The notes: generated from the letters alone by a model not told the origin. Numbered from the stretch's first letter, positions 1 through 5,676 are shown. The stretch: DNA of 5,676 bases from Bacillota bacterium (GCA_030668755.1 DAOVEW010000103.1:1-5676), one strand, 5' to 3'. A program made the numbers and translations.

Positions 1-32
1 TCCGCGGGCCGCCGGGGCGCGTGCCGGGAGCC

Positions 33-1127
33 CTACTCGATCTCCTTGATCTCGTACTCCCTGCTTCCCAGGCCCAGCTCGGCCGCGGTCTCCACCTGCA
101 GATACGGATCCTTGTGCCAGATCCGCTCGAACAGATGCCCATCTCCCTCTGCCAGCTCCAACTGCGCCGGCAGTGAGTTCGGGATGAAGTTCTTCGCGTC
201 GACCGAATCCAGCGCCGCCTGCTCGACCGCAACGATGTCCTTGGACGCCATGATCCCGATATCCGGCACCAGCGGCTGCGTGCTGAACCCCCAGCAGTCG
301 CACAGGGGCGTGATGTTCGTCAGCACGGTGACGTACAGCACGCGGTTCGGCTCGAACGTGTCCAGGATGGTCTTCACGGTCCGTGCCATGCCATCCTGGA
401 AGTACCGGATCCCCCCCAGGCCGATCTCGATTGCGCCCGTCGGGCACGAATCAACGCAGTGCATGCAATACCGGCAGTTGTGGGAGAAGATGCTCATCTT
501 GCCCTGATCGTCGAACGAAATAGCACCCCCCGGGCAGTTCTCCTGGCAGATGTAGCAGTGCTCGCACTTCTCCCGGTCCCACTTGAACTCGGTTTCCATT
601 AGGGCGTGAATCCAGCCCCTGGTTCGCTCTGTGACACACCCCATGGCGATGTTCTTGATCGCCCCGCCGAACCCGCACTGTCCGTGCCCCTTCCCGTGGT
701 TGAACACCACCATAGCGTCCACGTCGGCGATGTTCCCCGCAATCTGGACCTTTTCCAGGGATCGGTAGCCTACCGGCTTCTCGTAGAAGTACTTATCCTC
801 CGCTCCGGCAACGGGATAGATCGGCGCGCCCAGGACCTCCTCTGTGTAGCCTCTGGCAAGCCCTCCCGGAATTGAGAAGGACCCGTCCGTGATGAACGGC
901 CACCCACCGCTTTCCTTGATCGCGGACACCAATGTGCGCACGAACAGCGGGTGGATCGTTGTATACCCGAGCCGGTTGCCCACGTGCATCTTCACTGCGA
1001 CTCGCCGGCCCTCGAACATTGCCTTCAGATCGAGCTGCTTCAGCATCCGCTGGAACTTCGCGGGGAGGGTGGCCTCCGGCTTCAGCGCTTTCACTTCACA
1101 CGACGCGAATTGAACGGTGCTCGGCAT
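33..1127 (-). CDS. DUF362 domain protein with two 4Fe-4S ferredoxin motifs
   Basis: This is a complete 364-residue protein that starts at ATG (1127-1125) and stops at TAG (35-33). A GGAG Shine-Dalgarno lies 8 bases before the start. The N-terminal half looks like DUF362: a VAVKMHVGN segment near residues 42-51 and a glycine-rich FNHGKGHGQCGFGGAIKN segment at 142-159. A bacterial ferredoxin module follows. C188, C191, C194 and C198 form one CX2CX2CX3CP motif, and C218, C221, C224 and C228 form the second, which predicts two 4Fe-4S clusters. Further cysteines sit at C151, C164, C276 and C278 (PLCDCWG). There is no signal peptide or membrane helix, so it should be cytoplasmic. The family (COG2768-like, 'uncharacterized Fe-S center protein') has no firmly established reaction; electron transfer is the natural inference. 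It is transcribed divergently from the signalling operon. The family call is firm, the function is open. Confidence 0.93.
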   Translation of the reverse strand: MPSTVQFASCEVKALKPEATLPAKFQRMLKQLDLKAMFEGRRVAVKMHVGNRLGYTTIHPLFVRTLVSAIKESGGWPFITDGSFSIPGGLARGYTEEVLGAPIYPVAGAEDKYFYEKPVGYRSLEKVQIAGNIADVDAMVVFNHGKGHGQCGFGGAIKNIAMGCVTERTRGWIHALMETEFKWDREKCEHCYICQENCPGGAISFDDQGKMSIFSHNCRYCMHCVDSCPTGAIEIGLGGIRYFQDGMARTVKTILDTFEPNRVLYVTVLTNITPLCDCWGFSTQPLVPDIGIMASKDIVAVEQAALDSVDAKNFIPNSLPAQLELAEGDGHLFERIWHKDPYLQVETAAELGLGSREYEIKEIE

Positions 1128-1136
1128 ACCTCTCGC

Positions 1137-1140
1137 TCCA
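1137..1140 (-). promoter_or_regulatory. Shine-Dalgarno of the DUF362 gene
   Basis: Read on the minus strand, GGAG lies 8 bases before the ATG at 1127. This is normal spacing and supports that start. A second purine-rich stretch (GAGAGG) directly abuts the ATG and is too close to serve. Confidence 0.7.
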
Positions 1141-1166
1141 TCTCTTGGTTTCCCCGGCCATGCGCA

Positions 1167-1194
1167 ACCGGGCGATCGCTCTTCCTCGCCCGGT
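1167..1194 (-). repeat. Perfect inverted repeat in the DUF362 leader
   Basis: ACCGGGCGA (1167-1175) and TCGCCCGGT (1186-1194) form a perfect 9-bp GC-rich stem with a 10-base loop. If the predicted minus-strand promoter is real, the stem begins only a few bases after the transcription start. It would therefore be a 5'-terminal hairpin on the mRNA, or a dyad operator near +1. The outer arm overlaps an 8-bp palindrome, GGTCGACC (1192-1199). No T-run follows on either strand, so it does not look like a terminator. The promoter-proximal position is inference; the pairing is seen directly. Confidence 0.6.
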
Positions 1195-1206
1195 CGACCA
1201 ATGCGG

Positions 1207-1236
1207 AATCTACCACGGAGACTGGAGGCGTGTCAA
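1207..1236 (-). promoter_or_regulatory. Predicted sigma-70-like promoter for the DUF362 gene
   Basis: On the minus strand a perfect TTGACA -35 box (1236-1231) is followed after 18 bases by TAGATT (1212-1207). TAGATT matches 4 of 6 bases of the -10 consensus and is preceded by TGG, an extended -10 TGn motif. Transcription would begin near 1200, giving a leader of about 70 bases before the ATG at 1127. The assignment rests on motif and position only. Confidence 0.5.
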
Positions 1237-1342
1237 CTTGCATGGACGCGTCGTGCGAGGGCATCGGCGAACTCCGCTGTCTCATGCGCGGCGAATCGCA
1301 CAAGTTCTTCCTCTTCTTCACGGTTCCCTCGCGCGCATCCGG

Positions 1343-1371
1343 TGGACAAATGCCGAGGCGCGTGGTATCCT
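1343..1371 (+). promoter_or_regulatory. Predicted sigma-70-like promoter of the signalling operon
   Basis: TGGACA (1343-1348), a 17-base spacer and TATCCT (1366-1371) form a good -35/-10 pair, with TGG just before the -10 (extended -10 TGn). The start would be near 1378. That leaves a leader of about 95 bases before the kinase ATG at 1474, containing the inverted repeat at 1398-1437. This is the best rightward promoter candidate in the region. Confidence 0.5.
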
Positions 1372-1381
1372 CCCCGCGAGC

Positions 1382-1409
1382 TTGACACGTCACGTGCGGC
1401 CCCTCTCAT
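1382..1409 (+). promoter_or_regulatory. Weaker second rightward promoter candidate
   Basis: A perfect TTGACA (1382-1387) is followed after 16 bases by TCTCAT (1404-1409), which matches 4 of 6 bases of the -10 consensus. If used, its -10 would sit inside the left arm of the inverted repeat at 1398-1437, making that repeat an operator-like dyad over the promoter. It lacks an extended -10, so I rank it below the promoter at 1343-1371. Confidence 0.25.
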
Positions 1410-1437
1410 GGTCGGAGGCACCGAGGTGAGAGGGGCC
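1398..1437 (+). repeat. Long inverted repeat in the operon leader
   Basis: GGCCCCTCTCA (1398-1408) and TGAGAGGGGCC (1427-1437) are perfect 11-bp complements. The intervening bases can add a further TCGG/CCGA helix (1412-1415 with 1421-1424) around a 5-base loop, so the whole element folds into one long, GC-rich hairpin. It ends 21 bases before the Shine-Dalgarno of the first kinase. The bases that follow have no T-run, so it is not a standard intrinsic terminator. It could be an operator, an mRNA-stabilising leader hairpin or an RNA regulatory element. It does not match a riboswitch class I can recognise. Confidence 0.6.
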
Positions 1438-1458
1438 TCATGTTGGCCTTATGGCGGT

Positions 1459-1463
1459 GGGAG
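1459..1463 (+). promoter_or_regulatory. Shine-Dalgarno that decides the first kinase start
   Basis: GGGAG lies 10 bases before the ATG at 1474, with additional G-rich sequence between. The in-frame alternatives at 1408 and 1117 have no comparable site. The first lies in the inverted repeat and the second overlaps the divergent DUF362 start, so 1474 is preferred. Confidence 0.55.
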
Positions 1464-1473
1464 TTCGGGGGTA

Positions 1474-2637
1474 ATGGCTACACATCAGGTCCACCTTAGT
1501 CTTCAGCGCGCCCCGCGGCGCTCGCGGCCGCCGCTGTCGCTGCCGGCCTACGCGGTATTCCTCTGCGGCGGCAGCGCCGTCGGGGGCACTGTAGCCACTT
1601 GGACCGCGCTGACATGTCTGCGAGCCGACGGCGCTACCGCCATTGCCTTCGGCCTCGCAGCCGCTTTCCTCGTCATGGTCATCGCCGCCGCGCTGGCAAG
1701 GCGAGTCGCCGCCGCACTCAGCGAACTCACCCGCATCGCCCACCTGGCAGCTTCCGGCGACCTCCGACCTGGGCGCACCGCGCGCGCCGGCTGCGAGATC
1801 GCCTCCCTCGTCAAGGCCTTCAACCGGATGCTGGTGAGCTTCTCCGAGGACCGCCAGCGGCTGCAAGCCCTGGCTCGCTCACTGGAGGAGCAGCTCCGCG
1901 GGCGAAGCGCCGAGGCGGACGAGCGCAGCCGCGAGCTCGCATCCTTCCTCTATACGGCATCCCACGACCTCCGAGCTCCCGTCCTCAGCATCCAGGGCTT
2001 TACCACGCTGCTGGAGCGCAACCTCCGCCGCCGGCTCGATGCCGACTCCAGAGAGCACCTCTCGCGCATCAAGAGCAATGCTGAGGCAATGGATCTCCTG
2101 CTGCGCGACCTGCTCGAGGTCTCTCGCGTCGGCCGCGTGCAGGAGGCGGTCGAATGGGTGGATTCCGGCGAAATCGTCGCCTCCGTTCTTCTAGATCTCG
2201 AGCCGGAGATCGCGCGCCTGGCCGTCCGTGTCGAGGTCGCCGACCGTCTCCCCGTCGTCGCCGCCTCCCCTCGGCTCCTGGCCCGCGTGTTTCGAAATCT
2301 GGTGGACAACGCCATCAAGTTCATGGGCGACCAGCCTATGCCCTGTGTCGCCATCGGCTTCGAGCCCCTCTCCGAAGGCCACCGACTCTGGGTGCGGGAC
2401 AACGGTGCCGGAATCGAGCCGGACGACACAGATCGAATCTTCGGGCTGTTCACGCGCGCCCGAGGAACGAAGGCCCCCGGCAGCGGCATCGGCCTCGCCA
2501 TCGTCCGGCGAATCGTCGAGACCTACGGCGGCCGCGTCTGCGTGCAGAGTGACCCGGGTCGCGGCAGCACGTTCAGCTTCACCGTTCCTGCCGCCCATCC
2601 CGACAATGGCGGCCCCGGGCACCACCTATCCTCATGA
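1474..2637 (+). CDS. Membrane-anchored sensor histidine kinase (HAMP-HisKA-HATPase)
   Basis: This 387-residue inner-membrane kinase should autophosphorylate on histidine and pass phosphate to a receiver aspartate. After an arginine-rich N-terminus come two hydrophobic helices (about residues 24-48 and 53-75), separated by only a few residues, so no periplasmic sensor domain exists. A HAMP domain follows (about 76-127, with GDL at 95-97 and FN at 116-117), then a charged coiled coil (about 124-155). The HisKA motif SHDLRAP places the phosphoacceptor at H164. The ATP-binding domain shows the N box (NLVDNA, 275-280), G1 (DNGAGI, 309-314), an F-box-like segment near 323-326 and G2 (GSGIGL, 336-341). 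The HisKA sequence resembles the phytochrome-type kinase group. The stop is 9 bases before the next start, implying one operon. The partner is not proven; the N-terminal receiver of the next protein is the nearest candidate. A longer form from 1408 (409 residues) is possible but lacks a ribosome binding site. Confidence 0.92.
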   Translation: MATHQVHLSLQRAPRRSRPPLSLPAYAVFLCGGSAVGGTVATWTALTCLRADGATAIAFGLAAAFLVMVIAAALARRVAAALSELTRIAHLAASGDLRPGRTARAGCEIASLVKAFNRMLVSFSEDRQRLQALARSLEEQLRGRSAEADERSRELASFLYTASHDLRAPVLSIQGFTTLLERNLRRRLDADSREHLSRIKSNAEAMDLLLRDLLEVSRVGRVQEAVEWVDSGEIVASVLLDLEPEIARLAVRVEVADRLPVVAASPRLLARVFRNLVDNAIKFMGDQPMPCVAIGFEPLSEGHRLWVRDNGAGIEPDDTDRIFGLFTRARGTKAPGSGIGLAIVRRIVETYGGRVCVQSDPGRGSTFSFTVPAAHPDNGGPGHHLSS

Positions 2638-2639
2638 GG
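2636..2639 (+). promoter_or_regulatory. Shine-Dalgarno overlapping the upstream stop codon
   Basis: GAGG (2636-2639) overlaps the TGA stop of the first kinase (2635-2637) and lies 7 bases before the ATG at 2647. Ribosomes ending on the first gene would finish on the next gene's binding site, which suggests translational coupling. Confidence 0.65.
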
Positions 2640-2646
2640 TCAGCGC

Positions 2647-4905
2647 ATGGGACGAGCACAATTGCGAGCACTCGTTGTCGATGACAACGCCGACCACGCC
2701 CTCCTCATGGAGCGCTCGCTCCGCGAGGACCTGGGTGCCTCCCCCCTGATCGCCGCAAGTGCCCGCGAGGCCCTGGAGCAGCTCCAGCGCGACGCCCCCG
2801 ACGTGGTAGTGCTGGACTATCGGCTTCCCGACGCCGAGGGCTGGAGCGCACTGGCGGAGATCCGGGCGCACGTCGACGCGCCCATCGTCGTCGTCACCGG
2901 ACAGGGCAGCGAGAGCGCCGCCGCAGAGGCCTTCAAGGCCGGGGCCGCCGACTATCTCTCAAAAGAGGGTGACTACCTGCACGCCCTCTCGCGCGCCGTC
3001 GTCCGCGCTGTCGAAAGCCACAAGCGCCGCCGCCGCGAGCTCGCTCAGCTCAAGAAGACTTCCCAGGCTCTCGCCACGTCTCTCGAATTCGAAGGGGCCG
3101 TCGATGCCGCCCTCGAGGGGGCGATGGCGCTTCTCGACGCCGACGGCGCGTGGCTTCTGTTGCCGAACTCGACCGGCACCCTGGAGCTGGTCGGCGCGCG
3201 CGGCCTCCAGGGAGAGACCGCCCGCAACCCGAAGGCGAAGTTCCGCAGCCGCATTTCCGCCCCGCTGACGGTCGGCCATCGCGACCGACCGGGTCTTCTC
3301 TGCGTCGGCGCCAAGACGGTCGGACGCTTCGGCCCCCACCATCAGGAGCTGCTCAGCGCCCTCGCCGGGCACGCTGCCAGCGCTCTGAGCAACGCCGAGC
3401 TTTTCGCCTCCCTCGAGCGCGCCAAGGCACACTGGGAGCGCACCTTCGACTCCATCTCCGATCCCATCGTCATCAGCGACCATCACTTCCGGATTCTTCG
3501 CATCAACCGCGCCGCCGCTCGTGCGCTCGATCTCCCCTTGCGCCGCGCCGCCGGCCGCGTCTGCCACCGCGTGCTGCTGGGAAGCGACCAGCCCTGTCCT
3601 TGGCACGACGGCCTGGCCCGCGGCGTCTCCGTCTCCACCGATCGCTACCTGCCCCACCTGAGGCGCTGGTTCTGCTTCTCCGCCTTCCCCTTCCAGGACG
3701 AGCGCCGGCGTACCGTCGGCGTCGTGCATGTGCTCCGAGATATCACGGAAGAGCGGGAGCTGCAGCAGCGCGTGCTGCAGGCGCAGAAGCTGTCGGCCCT
3801 GGGCGAGCTCGTCGCAGGCGTCGCCCACGAGCTGAACAACCCGCTCACCGGCATACTCGGCTTCTCTCACCTACTCCTGCGCAAAGACCCCGAGCCCCAT
3901 CTGCGCGACGACCTCGAGAAGATCGCAGGTGAAGCCCGGCGCGCCGCTCGCATCGTCCGCAACCTCGCCGCCTTCGCCCGGCGCCCGTCCTACCCCGGCC
4001 TCGCCCGCCGGCCGGTGGACGTCGGTGAGCTCCTCCGCAATACCATCGAGCTCCGCGACTACCAGCTTCGCGTCCAGGGAATCGAGCTCGACGTCCAGCT
4101 CCCAGAAGACTTGCCCCGCACGATGGCCGACCCGGACGAGCTCCAGCAGGTCTTCCTCAACCTCATCAACAACGCAGAGCAGGCCATGGCCGCGCAGGAG
4201 CCCCCCAAGCGCCTCACGGTCCGCGCCTCTCGGAAGCAGAATGGAGCGATCGGCATCGAGTTCCGTGACACGGGCCCGGGCATGCCCGAGAAGCTTGGCG
4301 ATCGCATCTTCGATCCCTTCTTCACCACAAAGGAGGCCGGCCGAGGAACCGGCCTCGGGCTCTCCGTCTGCTACGGCATCATCCGCGGCCACGACGGCCA
4401 TATCGCCGCGGCGAACAGCCCCGACGGCGGAGCGGTCTTCACCATTGAGCTTCCCGTGAGCGATGCCTCGGGCGCACGGCCGGGCCGCCCAGACGCGCCC
4501 GCACAGGTTCCTTCTGTTGCCCCGGCCCGCATTCTCGTCGTGGACGACGAGCCCGTGGTCGCGGACTTCGTCCGCCGCACCCTCGTCGAAGATCGCCACC
4601 ACATCACGGTCGCCGAGCGGGGAGGCGCGGCTCTGGAGGAACTCTCGCAGGCCGCGTACGATCTCGTGATCTGTGACCTCAAGCTCCCCGACATGCCAGG
4701 CCCTGAGCTCTACAGCCGCGCCGCTGAGGCTTCGCCGGAGCTCCGCGACCGCTTCCTCTTCCTGACCGGCGACACCCTGGGGCCCGCGACCGCCGGATTC
4801 TTGCACGGCCGGCCCGGCCCGTGGTTGGAGAAGCCGCTCATGCCCGACGAGCTCAGGCGCGTTGTTGCCCAGCACCTCTCCCGCAAATCGAAGGCCGATG
4901 AGTGA
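2647..4905 (+). CDS. Soluble hybrid histidine kinase REC-GAF-PAS-HisKA-HATPase-REC
   Basis: This is a complete 752-residue cytoplasmic protein with no membrane segment. Residues 1-125 are a receiver with acidic D12/D13, phosphoacceptor D57, T84 and K106. About 137-255 is a short GAF-like domain. About 256-370 is a PAS domain containing C306, H307, C317 and H320. HisKA has GVAHELNNPL, with H394 as phosphoacceptor, and resembles NtrB/ZraS-type kinases. The ATPase domain shows the N box (NLINNA, 505-510), G1 (DTGPGM, 541-546), an F box (FDPFFTTK, 555-562) and G2 (GRGTGLGL, 565-572). A proline/alanine linker (605-627) leads to a second receiver with D633/D634, D677, T707 and K729-P730. All catalytic residues are present, so both receivers and the kinase should work. 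The first receiver may accept phosphate from the upstream membrane kinase and tune this kinase. The second may relay to, or compete with, the downstream HD-GYP receiver. No HPt domain is visible. The gene overlaps its downstream neighbour by 8 bases. Confidence 0.94.
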   Translation: MGRAQLRALVVDDNADHALLMERSLREDLGASPLIAASAREALEQLQRDAPDVVVLDYRLPDAEGWSALAEIRAHVDAPIVVVTGQGSESAAAEAFKAGAADYLSKEGDYLHALSRAVVRAVESHKRRRRELAQLKKTSQALATSLEFEGAVDAALEGAMALLDADGAWLLLPNSTGTLELVGARGLQGETARNPKAKFRSRISAPLTVGHRDRPGLLCVGAKTVGRFGPHHQELLSALAGHAASALSNAELFASLERAKAHWERTFDSISDPIVISDHHFRILRINRAAARALDLPLRRAAGRVCHRVLLGSDQPCPWHDGLARGVSVSTDRYLPHLRRWFCFSAFPFQDERRRTVGVVHVLRDITEERELQQRVLQAQKLSALGELVAGVAHELNNPLTGILGFSHLLLRKDPEPHLRDDLEKIAGEARRAARIVRNLAAFARRPSYPGLARRPVDVGELLRNTIELRDYQLRVQGIELDVQLPEDLPRTMADPDELQQVFLNLINNAEQAMAAQEPPKRLTVRASRKQNGAIGIEFRDTGPGMPEKLGDRIFDPFFTTKEAGRGTGLGLSVCYGIIRGHDGHIAAANSPDGGAVFTIELPVSDASGARPGRPDAPAQVPSVAPARILVVDDEPVVADFVRRTLVEDRHHITVAERGGAALEELSQAAYDLVICDLKLPDMPGPELYSRAAEASPELRDRFLFLTGDTLGPATAGFLHGRPGPWLEKPLMPDELRRVVAQHLSRKSKADE

Positions 4906-5676
4906 GTCGGCGCGGGCGCGAATCCTGATCGTGGACGACGATCCGTCGGTGCGTAGCCTCCTCGAGCGAATCCTCACCGACTCCGGCCACATCGCCGACT
5001 GCGCGCCGGACGCCTTCGCCGCCCTGGAGGCCTGCCGCCGCTGCGCCTATGCCGTCGTCATGATTGACCTCCGCCTCCCGGGCATGAGCGGCTCCGAGCT
5101 CGCCGCCGCCCTCGCGGAACGCTGCCCCAACGCTGCTCCGATTATCGCTACCGGGGTCAACGACGCGGCCACGGCTGTGCGCTGCATGCGCTCCGGGGCC
5201 TACGACTACATCACAAAGCCATTCGATGTCGAGGACGTCGTCGTTCGGGTCGAGCGCGCGCTTGAGAGACGCCGACTCCTGCTCGAGAGTCGTCGCCATA
5301 AACAGGAGCTCGAAGCGCGGGTGCGCCGGGAGACGCGCTCCGCCAGACGCGTGTTCCTTGGGGCCATTGAATCCCTCTCCTCCGCGCTGGAGGCCAAAGA
5401 CGACTACACCCGCGGCCACTCCGAGCGAGTCAGCCGCATTGCTGGAGCGGTTGCCAGGGCCCTCGGTGTGGCGCCTCGGGACCTGCGCCGCATCCGGCTC
5501 GCGGGGCGCCTCCACGACATAGGGAAGATCGGCGTGCGCGAGGGCATTCTGTCCAAGCCGGCGCGCCTCACAGAGGATGAGTACCGCCAGGTCCAGCGCC
5601 ACCCCGTCGTCGGCGAGCGCATCCTCGCCCCAGTGCTCCTCGATGGTGAGATCGTCCGCATCGTTCGCCATCACCA
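4898..5676 (+). CDS. RpfG-type response regulator, REC plus HD-GYP (3'-truncated by window end)
   Basis: The ATG at 4898 overlaps the stop of the hybrid kinase (shared ATGAGTGA, 4898-4905), and GAAGG sits just upstream. The overlap implies translational coupling. The reading frame stays open for 259 codons to the window edge. Residues 1-120 form a receiver with D13-D15, phosphoacceptor D57, T85 and K107-P108. A charged helical linker (about 120-155) follows, then an HD-GYP phosphodiesterase domain. That domain shows YTRGHSERV (170-178), the metal-binding HD pair in LHDIGKIG (H206, D207), RHPVVGE (H235) and a terminal HH (258-259). In the family this HH precedes the ERWDGxGYP stretch, which is cut off here. 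Members hydrolyse cyclic di-GMP when phosphorylated. This one most likely provides the operon output, although catalytic competence cannot be judged without the missing GYP part. The receiver is rich in cysteine (C35, C46, C49, C76, C96). Confidence 0.93.
   Translation, partial: MSESARARILIVDDDPSVRSLLERILTDSGHIADCAPDAFAALEACRRCAYAVVMIDLRLPGMSGSELAAALAERCPNAAPIIATGVNDAATAVRCMRSGAYDYITKPFDVEDVVVRVERALERRRLLLESRRHKQELEARVRRETRSARRVFLGAIESLSSALEAKDDYTRGHSERVSRIAGAVARALGVAPRDLRRIRLAGRLHDIGKIGVREGILSKPARLTEDEYRQVQRHPVVGERILAPVLLDGEIVRIVRHH

Larger units (their letters stand above)
1128..1473. other. Divergent intergenic regulatory region
   Basis: These 346 bases separate the DUF362 gene (leftward) from the sensor-kinase operon (rightward). 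They hold one predicted promoter for each direction, a second possible rightward promoter, and two perfect inverted repeats, which are listed separately. Between about 1237 and 1342 I see only a pyrimidine run (1305-1320) and a weak 8-bp stem with G-U pairs (1237-1244 with 1252-1259). I find no convincing gene there. Short frames crossing this interval lack ribosome binding sites and run through the promoter motifs. Confidence 0.75.

Noticed and set aside
1..32. Possible terminator downstream of the DUF362 stop codon
   Set aside because: The 32 bases are GC-rich, but I find no clear stem with a following T-run on the minus strand, and the window ends.
1284..1385. Small plus-strand ORF of about 33 codons in the intergenic region
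   Set aside because: It has no ribosome binding site, overlaps the best rightward promoter motif, and has no recognisable peptide features.
1398..1448. Intrinsic terminator or attenuator in the operon leader
   Set aside because: The stem is strong, but no T-rich tract follows it on the plus strand and no leader peptide is evident, so I list it only as an inverted repeat.
1117..1473. Upstream extension of the first kinase to the ATG at 1117 (or 1408)
   Set aside because: The extension would overlap the divergent DUF362 start, run through both rightward promoter motifs and the inverted repeat, and encode Arg/Ser/Pro-rich sequence. Neither ATG has a Shine-Dalgarno.
2959..3870. Minus-strand open frame of 303 residues opposite the GAF/PAS region
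   Set aside because: It is a shadow of the plus-strand gene, with low-complexity Gly/Ala/Glu composition and no family motif.
3871..4992. Long open frame on the minus strand (373 residues), antisense to the hybrid kinase
   Set aside because: The plus strand here encodes clear HisKA, ATPase and receiver motifs. Long antisense frames are expected in GC-rich coding DNA, and the translated product shows no recognisable domain.
4853..5674. Minus-strand open frame of 273 residues opposite the HD-GYP gene
   Set aside because: The plus frame carries unmistakable receiver and HD motifs; the antisense product has no recognisable features.

Overview
The window is GC-rich (about two-thirds G+C by eye, with codon third positions mostly G or C). 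It is tightly packed, uses Shine-Dalgarno starts, and carries sigma-70-like promoter motifs. The gene content is an Fe-S DUF362 protein, multi-domain hybrid histidine kinases and an HD-GYP response regulator. This suggests a free-living, environmental, probably Gram-negative bacterium with a large signalling repertoire, for example a deltaproteobacterial/Myxococcota-like or candidate-phylum lineage. No phylogenetic marker is present, so the lineage is a guess.

Layout: (1) Positions 33-1127, minus strand: a complete cytoplasmic DUF362 protein with two 4Fe-4S ferredoxin motifs (COG2768-like). (2) Positions 1128-1473: a divergent intergenic region of about 346 bases. It holds a predicted minus-strand promoter (1207-1236), a predicted plus-strand promoter (1343-1371), a weaker second plus-strand candidate (1382-1409) and two strong inverted repeats, one in each predicted leader. 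(3) Positions 1474-2637, plus: a membrane-anchored histidine kinase (two transmembrane helices, HAMP, HisKA, HATPase) with essentially no periplasmic sensor. (4) Positions 2647-4905, plus: a 752-residue soluble hybrid kinase, REC-GAF-PAS-HisKA-HATPase-REC. (5) Positions 4898-5676, plus: a REC plus HD-GYP response regulator of the RpfG type, cut by the window end just before its GYP motif.

The three plus-strand genes are separated by 9 bases and then overlap by 8 bases, so they very probably form one translationally coupled operon. A reasonable model, which is inference, is that the membrane kinase and the hybrid kinase feed phosphate through the two receivers of the hybrid protein to the HD-GYP protein, whose expected output is hydrolysis of cyclic di-GMP. 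All phosphoacceptor and ATP-binding residues needed for this are visible. The signal is unknown. The hybrid kinase has an unusually short GAF domain and a PAS domain with a Cys/His cluster, and the divergent neighbour is an Fe-S protein, so a redox or metal-related signal is possible but unproven.

I see no RNA genes, mobile elements, CRISPR arrays, or clear intrinsic terminators. The families are known. The less ordinary points are the receiver-kinase-receiver architecture, the cysteine patterns and the paired leader hairpins.
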